Shown: positions 34,459 to 44,435, numbered from the stretch's first letter. The stretch is DNA of 64,000 nt from Nocardia brevicatena NBRC 12119 (GCF_000308495.1 NZ_BAFU01000053.1:111866-175865); one strand, 5' to 3'. Notes: a model not told the origin generated them from the letters alone. Numbers and translations: made by a program.

Positions 34459-35826
34459 ATGACCGACATCACCGATGCTTCGATACAGCTGCACAGCGCG
34501 GTCGGCGGGGTGCGGCCGCCCGTGACGACCGCGGCCGACGAGATCGAGGAGGCGCTGCGACAGGTGCGCGCGGCGCAAGCGGAGTGGGCGCGGGTGCCGG
34601 CGGCGCAACGGGGCGCGATGCTGCGCGCGGCGGCGGCCGCCGTGCGGGCCCGGGCCGACGATCTCGCCGCGATACTGGAAGGGGAGACCGGGCGCCCACG
34701 CGCGTCGGGGCGGGAGGGAGTCGCGGCGGGAGCCGCGACGTTGGAGCAGTACGCCGAACTCGGACCGGTCCATCGTGGCCATTCGCTGCAGGGCACCCAG
34801 GATGCTACCGACCTGATGATCCCCGAGCCGCGCGGTGTGGTGGTCGCGCTGACGCCGTGGAACGATCCGGTGGCCATCGCGTGCGGTCTGCTCGGGGCGG
34901 CACTGGTCACCGGGAACACGGTGGTGCACAAGCCGAGTGAGCGGTGTTCCCGCACCGGGATGCTACTGGGCGAACTGATCGCCGACTGTGTTCCGGAAGG
35001 CGTGCTGCGGACCCTGCCGGGCGGCGGGGAAGTGGGATCCCTGCTGGCCGCGTCGCCGGAGGCGGACGTGATCGCCCATGTCGGCGGCAGCGACACCGGG
35101 CGCCGCCTCGCGGCCGCCGCGGCGCGTACGGGGGCGAAGGTGCTGTTGGAGAACGGTGGTAACGATCCGCTGCTGGTCGACGCGGATGTGGATCCGGGAT
35201 GGGCCGCCGAACAGGCGGCGCTCGGCGCGTTCGCCAACGCCGGGCAGATCTGCACCTCGGTGGAGCGGATCTATGTCCATTCCGCGGTTGCCGAGCCCTT
35301 CGTCAGGGCTTTGTGCGAGCGGGCCGAGCGGTGGAACGCCGACCCGCAGCCATTGGTCGACGCCCGCCATCGGGCCCGGGTGCACGAACATGTCGTCGAC
35401 GCCGTCGCGGGCGGGGCGCGCGCGCTGGTGGGGGGATACATTCCGGAAGGGGATGCCGCGGTGTACCCGGCGACGGTGCTCACCGACTGCCTGCCGGAGA
35501 TGCGGGTGCTGCGCGAGGAGACGTTCGGGCCGGTGGCGCCGGTGCGTGTGGTGTCGGATTTCGCGGCGGGCCTGGACGAGGCACGCGCCGACGCCCACGG
35601 TCTCGCGGCCACCGTGCTGACCGGTTCGATGGCGAATGCCCAGTGGGCGTGGCGGGCGCTTCCGGTCGGGACGGTGAAGGTGAACGCGGTATTCGGAGGT
35701 GCGCCCGGCGGCGCGGCCCAGCCCCGGGGCCGTTCCGGTACCGGGTTCGGCTACGGCCCCGAATTGCTGGACGAGATGACCACCGTCAAGGTTGTGCACG
35801 TGGAGAGCCCACCGACGGTCCGCTGA
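34459..35826 (+). CDS. Aldehyde dehydrogenase family protein
   Basis: The 455-residue NAD(P)-dependent enzyme has the cofactor loop ALTPWNDPVAIACGLLGAAL, HKPSERCS, the general-base Glu231 in LLENGGNDPLLV and the nucleophile Cys265 in NAGQICTSVERIYV. ETFGPVAPVRVV and the C-terminal GGAAQPRGRSGTGFGYG block complete the fold. It is slightly shorter than the usual 480-500 residues but all active-site blocks are present. It is divergent from the truncated MetE-like gene. Substrate unknown; succinate-semialdehyde or betaine-aldehyde types are the nearest. Confidence 0.87.
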   Translation: MTDITDASIQLHSAVGGVRPPVTTAADEIEEALRQVRAAQAEWARVPAAQRGAMLRAAAAAVRARADDLAAILEGETGRPRASGREGVAAGAATLEQYAELGPVHRGHSLQGTQDATDLMIPEPRGVVVALTPWNDPVAIACGLLGAALVTGNTVVHKPSERCSRTGMLLGELIADCVPEGVLRTLPGGGEVGSLLAASPEADVIAHVGGSDTGRRLAAAAARTGAKVLLENGGNDPLLVDADVDPGWAAEQAALGAFANAGQICTSVERIYVHSAVAEPFVRALCERAERWNADPQPLVDARHRARVHEHVVDAVAGGARALVGGYIPEGDAAVYPATVLTDCLPEMRVLREETFGPVAPVRVVSDFAAGLDEARADAHGLAATVLTGSMANAQWAWRALPVGTVKVNAVFGGAPGGAAQPRGRSGTGFGYGPELLDEMTTVKVVHVESPPTVR

Positions 35827-36068
35827 TGGTTCGCCGCCGGTTCCGCGGCGGTGCCGTGCCGGTACGACGGCCGGGACGGGCGGAATCGTCATGCGGTGAC
35901 GACCGGCCCATCCTGATCCCACCCATTACGGCATCTCCTCCGCGATTCGATTGCCGCTTCCGACTCCGGCGTCGGGGAAGCGGCCGATGGGTCATGGGTA
36001 CTCCTACGCGTGCGTGTCCGGTGCCTCTACCGTCCGGGTATGTCGTGGGATCGTCTCGGGGCGGCTTC

Positions 36069-36911
36069 TCAGCGGGTCGCGGCGAACCCCCGGAACTTCC
36101 TGAGGTAGCCGACCATGCGGCGCAGCGGGACATTGCGTGGCCAGTCGTCCGCCCGGAAGTAGGCGTCCGAACCTCCATCGACGAATATAACGCTGCCGCA
36201 GAGGAATTCGGCCGCGGGGGACAGCATCATGGATACCCAGTCCGCGATATGGTCGGGTTTGCCGAATCCCCCGGTGGGTACCGGGAAGGAATTGATGGCC
36301 TTGGCCTCGGCCGGGGTTGCGAGCTGTCGCTCGAGCAGCGGGGTGAGGATCGCACCGGGTGCGATGACATTGAGCCGGATGCCCGCGCCCACCCATTCGG
36401 GTTTCACCGCATGGCGGCGTACCCAGCGGCTCACCGCGATCTTGGATCCCGCGTAGATGAGCGGGGCCGCGTTCTTGCCGAAGATTTTCGCCGTCCGCAC
36501 CGCTTTCGCGGTATCTCCCGCGAGAAAGGCCTGGACCATCCGGCCGGGCACGAGCGGTGTGGTGGTGGTCGAGTTGCTGCCGAACACGACCACCCGGGCG
36601 GAACCGGTCGCCGCGAGGGCGTCGCGCCAGCCCTCCAGCAATTCGACCACTCCGAGATAGTTCACGTTCGCGATCAGCGGGAGGCGCGCGGGGTCGGGTA
36701 CCGGGCCCAGCCCGGCGGCCAGAACAGCACCGTCGAGGCGACCATTCGCAGCGGTCCGCACGCCCTCGACGGCGGCGCGTCGGCCCTCCCGCGTCGAGAG
36801 GTCGGCGACGATATCGGATTCCTGGATATCCACCCCGATAACCTGATGCCCCTCGGCCGTCAGCTTCTCGGCGACGGCCTTTCCCATGCCGGATGCTGCC
36901 CCCGTTACCAC
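36069..36911 (-). CDS. Short-chain dehydrogenase/reductase
   Basis: The 280-residue protein has VTGAASGMGKAVAEKL for NAD(P) binding, VDIQESDIVADL, the LAAGLG segment in place of NNAG, Ser in VVVFGSNSTTT and YAGSKIAVSRWVRR containing the Tyr-x3-Lys pair. PGAILTPLLERQL follows. It resembles hydroxysteroid-dehydrogenase-like SDRs with a long insertion before the Tyr. GTG 36911 is the only start codon near the motif. A better-spaced ribosome site (AAGGGAG) leads to an ATG a few bases upstream that is out of frame by one base, so a one-base change at the start is possible. Confidence 0.78.
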   Translation of the reverse strand: MVTGAASGMGKAVAEKLTAEGHQVIGVDIQESDIVADLSTREGRRAAVEGVRTAANGRLDGAVLAAGLGPVPDPARLPLIANVNYLGVVELLEGWRDALAATGSARVVVFGSNSTTTTPLVPGRMVQAFLAGDTAKAVRTAKIFGKNAAPLIYAGSKIAVSRWVRRHAVKPEWVGAGIRLNVIAPGAILTPLLERQLATPAEAKAINSFPVPTGGFGKPDHIADWVSMMLSPAAEFLCGSVIFVDGGSDAYFRADDWPRNVPLRRMVGYLRKFRGFAATR

Positions 36912-37379
36912 GTAGACACCATACTCACTCCCTTCGTCTCATCCTGGAGGATCGCCCATGGCAATCACAGAGGAGTCTGTCAAAAGTCTCACCGTTGCGC
37001 ACCGGACGCGCTCGCCCTATACGCGCCGCGATGACCGCGGTACTCGGGCGCGGGTCCCACCGGTTGCTCGGATCGGTACCGCGGGAGCATGCGCGTGACT
37101 TGCGGCCCGGAGCCGAGCGGAGACATGCGCTCGTGGCGGGTATCGACCCGATGTCATCCTGCCCGGCCCCCAGGGACGAGATCCGACCTTCACCTCGAAC
37201 CGAGCGACCGTACGCCCGGCGGCGCGTCCTGGGAACCGCGGAGGCCGACGGTGAGAGGGCCGTGGAGCGAACCGTCCCGGGTGGGGGTATCGACGCCGGG
37301 CAGCGGTGTCATACGCTGGTCGACGCAGCTGGTTCGCCCGGCACGGTCGTGAGGAGCCCCGAAGACCGGGCCGCGCGTC
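36912..37379. other. Intergenic stretch before second cobalamin riboswitch
   Basis: Apart from a short possible ORF at 36958-37098, no convincing gene is present between the SDR start and the riboswitch. The promoter for riboswitch-metE transcription should lie in the right half. No clear -35/-10 could be chosen. Confidence 0.5.
36958..37098 (+). CDS. Possible 46-residue ORF or gene remnant
   Basis: ATG 36958 has a good GGAGGATCGCCC leader and begins MAITEESVKSLTVAHRTRS, which reads like a genuine protein start. The rest is Arg-rich and without family resemblance. It may be the stub of a truncated gene. Divergent from the SDR gene at 46 bases. Confidence 0.25.
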   Translation: MAITEESVKSLTVAHRTRSPYTRRDDRGTRARVPPVARIGTAGACA

Positions 37380-37570
37380 GAAGCACACCGGTCCGTGGGT
37401 CGGGGTGTGAGAGGGAACCCGGTGAGAGTCCGGGACTGTCCCGCAGCGGTGAGTGGGAACGACCGCCGTCATCAGCACTGGGCACATGGGCCTGGGAAGC
37501 GACGGCCAGTAGGTTCCGGCGGATGCGCCGGGTGCCCGCGAGTCCGAAGATCTGCCGACTGTGGCGGGCA
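37380..37570 (+). ncRNA. Cobalamin riboswitch 2 (metE leader)
   Basis: The aptamer core reads GAGGGAACCCGGTGAGAGTC, CGGGACTGTCCCGCAGCGGTGAG, then GGGAAGCGACGGCCAGTAGG and CCCGCGAGTCCGAAGATCTG in order. It lies 130 bases upstream of metE. When B12 is plentiful the riboswitch would lower expression of the B12-independent enzyme, a well-known arrangement. Boundaries approximate. Confidence 0.92.
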
Positions 37571-37701
37571 CGCCGTGCCCGTCGGTCCACCGCCTCGGGG
37601 AATAGGCGCGTAGATCTTCATGTGTCGCCGTCCGTGCCGCGGCCATGAGGTGTACCCGTTTGCCGGCGGTGGCCCTTCACGCAACAGCACATGGAGACAC
37701 C

Positions 37702-39963
37702 GTGACTGCTACTTTCACCGCGACCGTACTGGGCTCACCTCGTATCGGTCCGAATCGCGAACTCAAGAAGGCCGTCGAGGCCTACTGGGCCGGTCGACTC
37801 GACCGCGCCGGGTTGGAAGCCGCCGGCGCCGAACTGCGCCGCGCCCAGTGGTCGCAGCTGCGAGAGGCGGGCCTCGACTCGATTCCGGTGGGCACGTTCT
37901 CGTATTACGACCACGTCCTCGACACCGCCGTCATGCTCGGCGCACTGCCCGACCGTGTGGCCGGAATCGCCGACCCGCTCGACCGGTACTTCGCGGCGGC
38001 CCGCGGCACCGACACCGTGGCGCCGCTCGAAATGACCAAGTGGTTCGACACCAACTATCACTATCTCGTCCCCGAGATCACCCCGTCCACGGTGTTCGCC
38101 CTGGACGCGGCAAAGGTCCTGGACGAATTGGCACAGGCCCGGACACTGGGTGTTCCCGCCCGACCCGTGGTCCTCGGCCCGGTGACGTTCTTGCTGCTGT
38201 CGAAGGCGGTGGGCTCGGACGCGCCGCTCCTCGACCGGGTCGACGAACTGGTACCCCTGTATGTCGAGCTCTTCGGGCAACTCGCCGCGGCGGGAGCCCA
38301 GTGGGTGCAGGTCGACGAACCGGCACTGGTGGCCGACCGGACACCGGAGGAAATCGCGGTCGCCCGGCGGGTCTACGACCGGTTGTCGGCGGTACCGGAG
38401 CGTCCGGCGATCCTGCTGGCCTCGTACTTCGGCGGTCTCGGTGACGCACTGCCCGCCCTCGCCGCGACCGGTGTCGAGGGCCTGGCCGTCGATCTGGTCG
38501 CCGGATCCGACGCTCTCGCCTCGGTGCCCGCCCTCACGCGCAAACATGTCGTGGCGGGAGTTGTGGACGGACGCAATGTCTGGCGCACCGACCTCGACGC
38601 CGCCCTCGGAACTCTCGGCACACTGCTGGGCAGCGCGGGAACGCTGGCCGTGTCGACGTCGTGCTCACTGCTGCACGTGCCCTACACCCTCGACGCGGAG
38701 ACCGGGTTCGACGCCGCGCTGCGGTCGTGGCTGGCCTTCGGCAGCGAGAAGGTCCACGAGGTCGTCACTCTCGCGACGGCCCTGACCCGGGGTCGAGACG
38801 CGGTGGAGGACGAGTTCGCGCGGGCGCGGGCGGCCGCATCCGCGCGGCGTGCCGATGCGCGACTGTATGACGGCACGGTCCGCGCCCGACTGGATGCGCT
38901 CACGGGATCGAAGCCGACACGCAGCCCCGCGGCGCAGCGCCGGCGGGCACAGTCGGCACTGCGGTTGCCCGCGCTGCCGACCACGACGATCGGTTCGTAT
39001 CCGCAGACGGCACAGATCCGTATCGCCAGGGCCGCCCTCCGCACAGGTGAGATCGACGAGACGGAGTACCGCGCGCGCATGCGCGCCGAGATTGCCGATG
39101 TGATCGCCTTGCAGGAGGAACTGGGTCTGGATGTCCTCGTGCACGGTGAGCCCGAACGCAACGATATGGTGCAGTACTTCGCCGAACAGCTGGACGGTTT
39201 CTGCGTCACCGACAACGGCTGGGTGCAGTCGTACGGCAGTCGGTGTGTGCGGCCCCCGATCCTCTACGGCGACGTACGCCGGCCGGACCCGATGACCGTC
39301 GACTGGATCGCCTACGCGCAGTCGCTGACGGACCGGCCGGTGAAGGGCATGCTCACCGGACCGGTGACGATCCTGGCGTGGTCGTTCGTACGCGACGATC
39401 AGCCACTGGCCGAATCGGCGAACCAGGTGGCACTCGCCATCCAGGACGAGACGGTCGACCTGCAGGGCGCCGGTATCCGAATCATCCAGGTCGACGAGCC
39501 CGCCTTGCGCGAGCTGCTCCCGCTGCGCGCCGTCGACCGGCCCGCCTACCTCGACTGGGCGGTCGGGGCGTTCCGGCTCGCCACCTCGGGGGTCGCCGAC
39601 TCCACCCAGATCCACACCCACCTGTGCTATTCGGAATTCGGTGAGGTGATCGACGCCATCGCCGAACTGGACGCGGACGTGACATCGATCGAGGCGGCCC
39701 GCTCCCATATGGAGGTGCTCGACGATCTGAACGCGGTCGGCTTCGATCTCGGTGTCGGTCCGGGCGTCTACGATATCCACTCTCCGCGGGTGCCGAGCGT
39801 GGCGGAGATCGAGATGTCGCTGCGCAAGGCGCTCGAAGCCGTTCCGGCGGAGCGGTTGTGGGTCAACCCCGATTGCGGGCTGAAGACTCGGGGGCGGACG
39901 GAGGTCGAAGCATCGCTGCACAACCTTGTGGAAGCGGCGCAACTCGTCCGCGCCGATCTGTGA
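37702..39963 (+). CDS. metE: Cobalamin-independent methionine synthase
   Basis: The 753-residue protein methylates homocysteine with 5-methyltetrahydropteroyl-triglutamate. It has both MetE barrels: the N-terminal half ([42 protein letters not shown]) and the C-terminal catalytic half ([40 protein letters not shown]). Zinc ligands are in [10 protein letters not shown] and [14 protein letters not shown] 37702 follows GGAGACACC, and homology begins at once. It is under cobalamin riboswitch 2 and ends at a strong hairpin. Its B12 control implies that the organism also has B12-dependent MetH elsewhere. Confidence 0.96.
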   Translation: MTATFTATVLGSPRIGPNRELKKAVEAYWAGRLDRAGLEAAGAELRRAQWSQLREAGLDSIPVGTFSYYDHVLDTAVMLGALPDRVAGIADPLDRYFAAARGTDTVAPLEMTKWFDTNYHYLVPEITPSTVFALDAAKVLDELAQARTLGVPARPVVLGPVTFLLLSKAVGSDAPLLDRVDELVPLYVELFGQLAAAGAQWVQVDEPALVADRTPEEIAVARRVYDRLSAVPERPAILLASYFGGLGDALPALAATGVEGLAVDLVAGSDALASVPALTRKHVVAGVVDGRNVWRTDLDAALGTLGTLLGSAGTLAVSTSCSLLHVPYTLDAETGFDAALRSWLAFGSEKVHEVVTLATALTRGRDAVEDEFARARAAASARRADARLYDGTVRARLDALTGSKPTRSPAAQRRRAQSALRLPALPTTTIGSYPQTAQIRIARAALRTGEIDETEYRARMRAEIADVIALQEELGLDVLVHGEPERNDMVQYFAEQLDGFCVTDNGWVQSYGSRCVRPPILYGDVRRPDPMTVDWIAYAQSLTDRPVKGMLTGPVTILAWSFVRDDQPLAESANQVALAIQDETVDLQGAGIRIIQVDEPALRELLPLRAVDRPAYLDWAVGAFRLATSGVADSTQIHTHLCYSEFGEVIDAIAELDADVTSIEAARSHMEVLDDLNAVGFDLGVGPGVYDIHSPRVPSVAEIEMSLRKALEAVPAERLWVNPDCGLKTRGRTEVEASLHNLVEAAQLVRADL

Positions 39964-39982
39964 CCTCACCCTGATCGCCACC

Positions 39983-40014
39983 GGGTGCGGCGCACCGACC
40001 GGTGCGCCGCACCC
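39983..40014 (+). terminator. Hairpin terminator of metE
   Basis: GGGTGCGGCGCACC and its exact complement form a 14-bp stem closed by a GACC loop, 20 bases past the metE stop. Confidence 0.75.
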
Positions 40015-40112
40015 GCGGGTCGATACGAGACAACCCACGGCACTACCGAGGAACCGTGCCGCAAGATCTCGGAACCGGCCTACCGCGGCGGGGCGCTTGT
40101 TACGATTCGCCG

Positions 40113-41198
40113 ATGATCTCGACGGTCGTATGGGGGACCGGAAATGTGGGTCGTGCGGCGATTCGCGCGGTGGACGCCCATCCGGAACTCGCTCTGACGG
40201 CCGTGCTCGTGCACGACCCGAACAAGGCCGGCCGGGACGCGGGCGAACTCGCGGGTCTGGATCGGGCCCTCGGCGTCGTGGCCGGCGCCGATATCGATGC
40301 GGTGCTGGCCGCCCGCCCGGATGCCGTGGTGTACGCCGCATCCGGTGATATCCGCCCGGACGATGCCCTCGCCGATATCGTTCGTGCCGTCGGTATCGGC
40401 GCCGTGGTGGTCACCCCCGCGCTGTATGCCCTCTACGACCAGCGCGGCGCACCGCCGGAGATACGGGAACCGGTGTTGGCCGCGATCGAACGGGGCGGTG
40501 GTTCGCTGTTCGTCTCCGGTATTGATCCGGGATGGGGCAATGATGTGCTGCCGCTGCTGATCAGCGGCCTCGGCAGTGTCGTGGAGGCGGTCCGCTGCCA
40601 GGAGATCTTCGACTATTCGACCTACGACCAGCCCGATTCGGTGCGCTACCTGGTGGGTATGGGACAACCCATGGACGAGCTACCGCCGATGGTGGCTCCG
40701 GGGGTGCCGACCATGGTGTGGGGCGGTCAGATCCGGTTGCTGGCCAGGGCGCTCGGTGCCGAGCTCGACGAGGTCCGCGAGACCGTCCAACGGTGTCCGC
40801 TGGAGGCCACGGTCGATACCGCGTCGATGGGGAGGTTCGATGCCGGAACGCAGGGCGCCATGCGGTTCGAGGTCCAGGGCATCGTGGCAGGCCGGCCCCG
40901 GATCGTCATCGAGCACATCACTCGTATCCATCCCTCGTGTGCGCCGGACTGGCCCGCGCCGCCCAACGGTGTGGGCGCGCACCGGGTGATCATCGACGGC
41001 CGGCCGCGGATCGAGGTCACCGTCGAGGCGACCGACGAGGGCGACAACTACGCGGCCGGGGGTAACGCCACCGCCGTCGGGCGGCTCGTCGGCGCGATCG
41101 ATTGGCTCGTCGCCGCCGAGCCCGGCCTCTACGACGCGCTCGATGTCCCGCTGCGCCCCGCGGTCGGAAAGCTGGGAAGGAATGGTCATGAGAGTTGA
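40113..41198 (+). CDS. Dihydrodipicolinate-reductase-like NAD(P) oxidoreductase
   Basis: The 361-residue protein begins STVVWGTGNVGRAAIRAVDA, the glycine-rich nucleotide site of DapB-like dehydrogenases. It has TAVLVHDPNKAG, YAASGDIRPDDALAD and FVSGIDPGWGNDVLPLLIS, typical of the 2,4-diaminopentanoate/amine-dehydrogenase-like family common in mycolic-acid bacteria. ATG 40113 is the first start before the motif. It overlaps the next gene by 11 bases, suggesting joint function. Substrate unknown. Confidence 0.82.
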   Translation: MISTVVWGTGNVGRAAIRAVDAHPELALTAVLVHDPNKAGRDAGELAGLDRALGVVAGADIDAVLAARPDAVVYAASGDIRPDDALADIVRAVGIGAVVVTPALYALYDQRGAPPEIREPVLAAIERGGGSLFVSGIDPGWGNDVLPLLISGLGSVVEAVRCQEIFDYSTYDQPDSVRYLVGMGQPMDELPPMVAPGVPTMVWGGQIRLLARALGAELDEVRETVQRCPLEATVDTASMGRFDAGTQGAMRFEVQGIVAGRPRIVIEHITRIHPSCAPDWPAPPNGVGAHRVIIDGRPRIEVTVEATDEGDNYAAGGNATAVGRLVGAIDWLVAAEPGLYDALDVPLRPAVGKLGRNGHES

Positions 41199-41688
41199 TA
41201 TCCCCGAGGGCAAGGACCCCATCGGCTACGTCTGGGGCGAGATGGTGCCCGGGATCGGCGCCGCCGCGTCGAACCTCTCTCTGGCGGTGTACTCGCACAC
41301 CACCCTCGGACTGCGCGAATTCGAGGCGGCCCGGCTGCGGATCGCCCAGATCAACGGCTGTCTCTTCTGCCTGGACTGGCGCACCGAGCGCGACGGCCGA
41401 AAGGTCGAAGCGGGTTTCCTCGACGCGGTAACCGACTGGCGCGAGACCGACGCCCTCGACGAGCGTGCCCGATTGGCCGCCGAGTACGCCGAACGCTATG
41501 CCCTCGACCACCACAATCTCGACGAGGATTTCTGGTCGCGGATGACGGCCCACTACAGCCAGGCCGAAATCGTCGAGCTCAGTATGTGCATCGGATCGTG
41601 GCTGGCGTTCGGCCGGCTCAATCATGTACTCGGTCTCGACACGGTCTGCGTGCTCCCCGGCCACCAATCCGCCGGCGGTGGATCGTAG
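41188..41688 (+). CDS. Carboxymuconolactone decarboxylase family protein
   Basis: The 166-residue protein has the CMD/AhpD core REFEAARLRIAQINGCLFCL with a CxxC pair, and SQAEIVELSMCIGSWLAFGR in the second half. It belongs to the group partnered with DapB-like oxidoreductases. ATG 41188 has GGGAAGGA at 8 bases; an ATG six bases earlier is also possible. It overlaps the preceding gene and may act as a hydratase or peroxidase-like partner, but this is inference. Confidence 0.82.
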   Translation: MRVDIPEGKDPIGYVWGEMVPGIGAAASNLSLAVYSHTTLGLREFEAARLRIAQINGCLFCLDWRTERDGRKVEAGFLDAVTDWRETDALDERARLAAEYAERYALDHHNLDEDFWSRMTAHYSQAEIVELSMCIGSWLAFGRLNHVLGLDTVCVLPGHQSAGGGS

Positions 41689-41725
41689 GGTTCGGGCAGC
41701 GGTCTCGGGTGCGGCGCGGACGCCC

Positions 41726-42289
41726 ATGAATGCCGGTGGGTCCTCGGGGGTGTCGGACCGGTCCCGGACGCCGTATGTCGTCGTGATGGGGGTGACGGGA
41801 ACCGGTAAGACGACGACGGGACGTCTGCTCGCCACCCGGCTCGGTGTTCCATTCGCCGATGCGGACGATTTCCATTCGCGGGCCAATATCGCCAAGATGA
41901 CCTCCGGCATTCCGCTGGACGACGCCGACAGGGAGCCCTGGCTCGCATCGGTCGGTTACTGGTTGCGCGACCGCGAGGCGGCGGGAACCGGCGCGGTGGT
42001 CGCCTGCTCGGCACTCAAACGGCGCTACCGCGATATACTTCGATCTTTCGTACCGGGAATCTATTTCCTGCACTTGACGGCCGAACGTCCGGAACTGCTC
42101 GAGCGGCTTTCTACTCGACGCGGCCATTTCATGCCCGTCTCGTTGCTGGATTCGCAACTCGCCGGGATCGAACCGCTCCAGGAAGGGGAACGCGGCACCG
42201 TTGTCCACAGCAGTCGGACGCCCGCCGAGGCCGTCGAGGCGGTCGCCGCTCGCCTCGAGGAACACGCCGCCCCGCCCGACCCCGACTGA
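41726..42289 (+). CDS. Gluconokinase
   Basis: The 187-residue kinase has the P-loop GVTGTGKTTTGRLLATRLG (residue 22 on), the sugar-binding FADADDFHSRANIAKMTSG, PWLASVGYWL, CSALKRRYRDILR and GHFMPVSLLDSQLA, all hallmarks of GntK-type gluconate kinases. It phosphorylates gluconate to 6-phosphogluconate in the cytoplasm. ATG 41726 has no strong ribosome site; GTG 41750 is an alternative. It follows the CMD gene by 37 bases and may share its transcript. Confidence 0.9.
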   Translation: MNAGGSSGVSDRSRTPYVVVMGVTGTGKTTTGRLLATRLGVPFADADDFHSRANIAKMTSGIPLDDADREPWLASVGYWLRDREAAGTGAVVACSALKRRYRDILRSFVPGIYFLHLTAERPELLERLSTRRGHFMPVSLLDSQLAGIEPLQEGERGTVVHSSRTPAEAVEAVAARLEEHAAPPDPD

Positions 42290-42307
42290 TATCGGATATC
42301 TCCTTCA

Positions 42308-42335
42308 TGATGCCGGGAACCGCATCGCGGCATCA
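42308..42335. terminator. Weak bidirectional hairpin
   Basis: TGATGCCG and CGGCATCA form an 8-bp stem with a 12-base loop between the convergent gluconokinase and NUDIX genes. Confidence 0.45.
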
Positions 42336-42394
42336 CCGGGCGGGCGCCGGCCGTTGCCGAGTGGGGTATCGAGTCGAGGTGGGTGGGAAGCCGA

Positions 42395-42826
42395 TCAGCC
42401 GCGCACGGTATCCCGATAGGTGTTCAGGATCCGATGGATGGAAGGGGTGACGTGCAGGTCGCCGTCCAACGGGGCCCAGAGATACCCGGCGTGCGCGCCG
42501 AGCACGATAGGACCGAAGATCGCGACGTCCACGGCGAAGTGCAGACGACGCACCGGCTTTCCGGCGGAGGACAGGTAATCGAAATCCCCGATATGGCTGC
42601 CGATTCGGGTGACGGTCAACCCGGTCTCCTCGAAGACCCCCCGGATCACCGATCGGGCCACGGACTCCCCCGGGGCCACGGTGGCACCCGGAAGTTTGTG
42701 GGTGGGTTGGATGGGCCCCGTCGAATGGGGTTTCAGCAGTAGTACTTCTCCGCCCCGGTCGATGATCGCACCGACCCGTAGGCCGACACCGTCGATCTCG
42801 CCACGCGGTAGCGCTTCGTCGAACAT
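42395..42826 (-). CDS. NUDIX hydrolase
   Basis: The 143-residue protein has a full Nudix box from GATVAPGESVARSVIRGVFE onward (continuing ETG), with the Gly-x5-Glu-x7-Arg-Glu-like pattern except that the Arg-Glu pair reads Gly-Val-Phe-Glu. It would hydrolyse nucleoside-diphosphate-linked compounds. The start at ATG 42826 is uncertain: there is no clear ribosome site, and the frame stays open to 43006, which would add 60 non-conserved residues. Leaderless translation is possible. It stands alone next to the FAD monooxygenase. Confidence 0.78.
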   Translation of the reverse strand: MFDEALPRGEIDGVGLRVGAIIDRGGEVLLLKPHSTGPIQPTHKLPGATVAPGESVARSVIRGVFEETGLTVTRIGSHIGDFDYLSSAGKPVRRLHFAVDVAIFGPIVLGAHAGYLWAPLDGDLHVTPSIHRILNTYRDTVRG

Positions 42827-43082
42827 GGACGCGGAAATTGTTGGACCCACCACCTTCGATCGGGGTCGATACGCAGTAGCCACAGTCACGGCAATGGTTC
42901 GATCATACGGCAATTCTCGAGCATATCCGTGCGGCTTCGCCGAATACGCCGGCTTGTCCGTGAGACCATGACTCGACGGAAGATGCGCGGCCGCAAGGTA
43001 TTTCACCGCTCTTATGCGGAGTCGTCGATCGGCGGTGCCGACGAGCGCTGATTGCCCCGGGCGCGGAGCGCAGGCGGTTCGT

Positions 43083-44288
43083 TCAGTTGTTCGCCCGCCG
43101 GATGGAACGTTGAACCAGTTGTCTGATACCCGGGAGACCGATGGCCCGGAACATCAGCTCGGCGGCCAGGACATGTGCCCTCGTCGGCGGCGCGAAGCGG
43201 CTCATTCCCTTGCGGGCGAGAGCCTGTCGTTTGCGTACCTCGGGGCGCAGCGCGGTTTCCCAGTCCGCCAGCGCCGCGGGGATGTCGTCGTGTGCCGCCA
43301 GGGCGGTGCCGAGCCGGTCGGCCCCGTCGAGCGCGAGCGCGGCGCCGTAGCCGGCGAAGACGGTGACGCACCAGGCGGCGTCGCCGAGGAGAACGACTCG
43401 GCCCCGGCTCCAGTCGTCCAGCACGATTTGGCTTACGGAATCGAAATAGGCGGACGCGGGGTCGGCCTCGAGTTGGCGGAGCGCGTCGGAGATACCCGCG
43501 CCGAGATCTCCGAAGGCCGCGGTGAGCGCGGCGACCGGGCCGCGGGCCAGTTCGGCCTCCGGGGTCGAACTGCGGTAGGTGAAGAACGCCGAGGACCGTT
43601 CCGGGCCCAGGTTCATCACTGCCGCTGTCCGTCCGGGGCCGATGAATGTCGTGCCGGCATTCTCCGGCACCTGATCGGATATCCGAGTCAGCGGGAAGGC
43701 GCACACCATATGACCCATATCCACCATGGGATCGGTCGCGGCACCGAAGACGAGCTCGCGGGTTCGGGAGTGCAGGCCGTCGGCGCCGACGAGGAGATCG
43801 GCCGGTAGCCGGGTGCCATCGCTCAGCGTGATGCGGACCTCGTCGGCATCCTGCGCGATGGTCCGCACGGTGGTGCCGAAACGGATTTCGACACTGTTGG
43901 CCACCGCTTCGTACAGCACCGTTTCCAGATCTCCGCGGAAAACGGTCAGCGCCCGAGTGTCGACGGCCGCCTCGGCGACAGCCGCCGGTAGCGTGAGCTT
44001 TTCCCGGCCATCGGCATGGACCAGAATCGAGGTGAAGAACCCGATATCACGCGGCGTCAGCGCGGGCAGCAGGCCGAGTCGTTCCGCGGCGTCATATCCC
44101 GGTCCGTGCAGATTCACCATATAACCGCTGCTACGACGAGTCTCGGCTCGTTCGACGACGAGCACATCCCAGCCGTGCCGGTGAAGCCTCAGTGCGGCGG
44201 ACAGTCCGGCGATACCGGCCCCCACGATCACCACTCGCTTCGCTCCTGGCTCGCCGAAACGATACGCCGCATTCTCGATACTCGTCAC
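43083..44288 (-). CDS. FAD-dependent monooxygenase (PHBH/TetX type)
   Basis: The 401-residue flavoprotein has VVIVGAGIAGLSAALRLHRHG (FAD GxGxxG at 23-28), an Arg for FAD in LTVFRGDLETVLYE, DLLVGADGLHSRTRELV (DG motif) and GRVVLLGDAAWCVTVFAGYG (GD motif, with Val instead of Pro after the active-site turn). The class hydroxylates or inactivates aromatic or antibiotic substrates. GTG 44288 follows GGGAG. Two identical-type palindromes at 44337-44384 cover its promoter, so it is likely repressed by a regulator encoded elsewhere, since none is adjacent. Confidence 0.87.
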   Translation of the reverse strand: MTSIENAAYRFGEPGAKRVVIVGAGIAGLSAALRLHRHGWDVLVVERAETRRSSGYMVNLHGPGYDAAERLGLLPALTPRDIGFFTSILVHADGREKLTLPAAVAEAAVDTRALTVFRGDLETVLYEAVANSVEIRFGTTVRTIAQDADEVRITLSDGTRLPADLLVGADGLHSRTRELVFGAATDPMVDMGHMVCAFPLTRISDQVPENAGTTFIGPGRTAAVMNLGPERSSAFFTYRSSTPEAELARGPVAALTAAFGDLGAGISDALRQLEADPASAYFDSVSQIVLDDWSRGRVVLLGDAAWCVTVFAGYGAALALDGADRLGTALAAHDDIPAALADWETALRPEVRKRQALARKGMSRFAPPTRAHVLAAELMFRAIGLPGIRQLVQRSIRRANN

Positions 44289-44336
44289 TGCCGCTCCCGA
44301 TTCTGTCGTCCTGTACGCGAGCCCACGCCCGCAATG

Positions 44337-44384
44337 CGTCAACGATAGGTTGACGATTCCCGATACGTCAACCGAAGGTTGACG
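44337..44384. promoter_or_regulatory. Tandem palindromic operators
   Basis: Site 1, CGTCAAC-N5-GTTGACG (44337-44355), and site 2, CGTCAACC-N3-GGTTGACG (44366-44384), are perfect palindromes of the same half-site, 29 bp centre to centre. They lie 49-96 bases upstream of the FAD monooxygenase start. The spacing suits two repressor dimers on nearly the same DNA face. Confidence 0.6.
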
Positions 44385-44435
44385 TCGGGGTTCCTTGGTT
44401 GGCTCGGGCACCGCTTCACGGCCGGGAAAGCGGTA

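Noticed and set aside
38665-40341. Long minus-strand frame opposite metE
   Set aside because: Shadow of a strongly conserved metE gene caused by high GC; no family motif.
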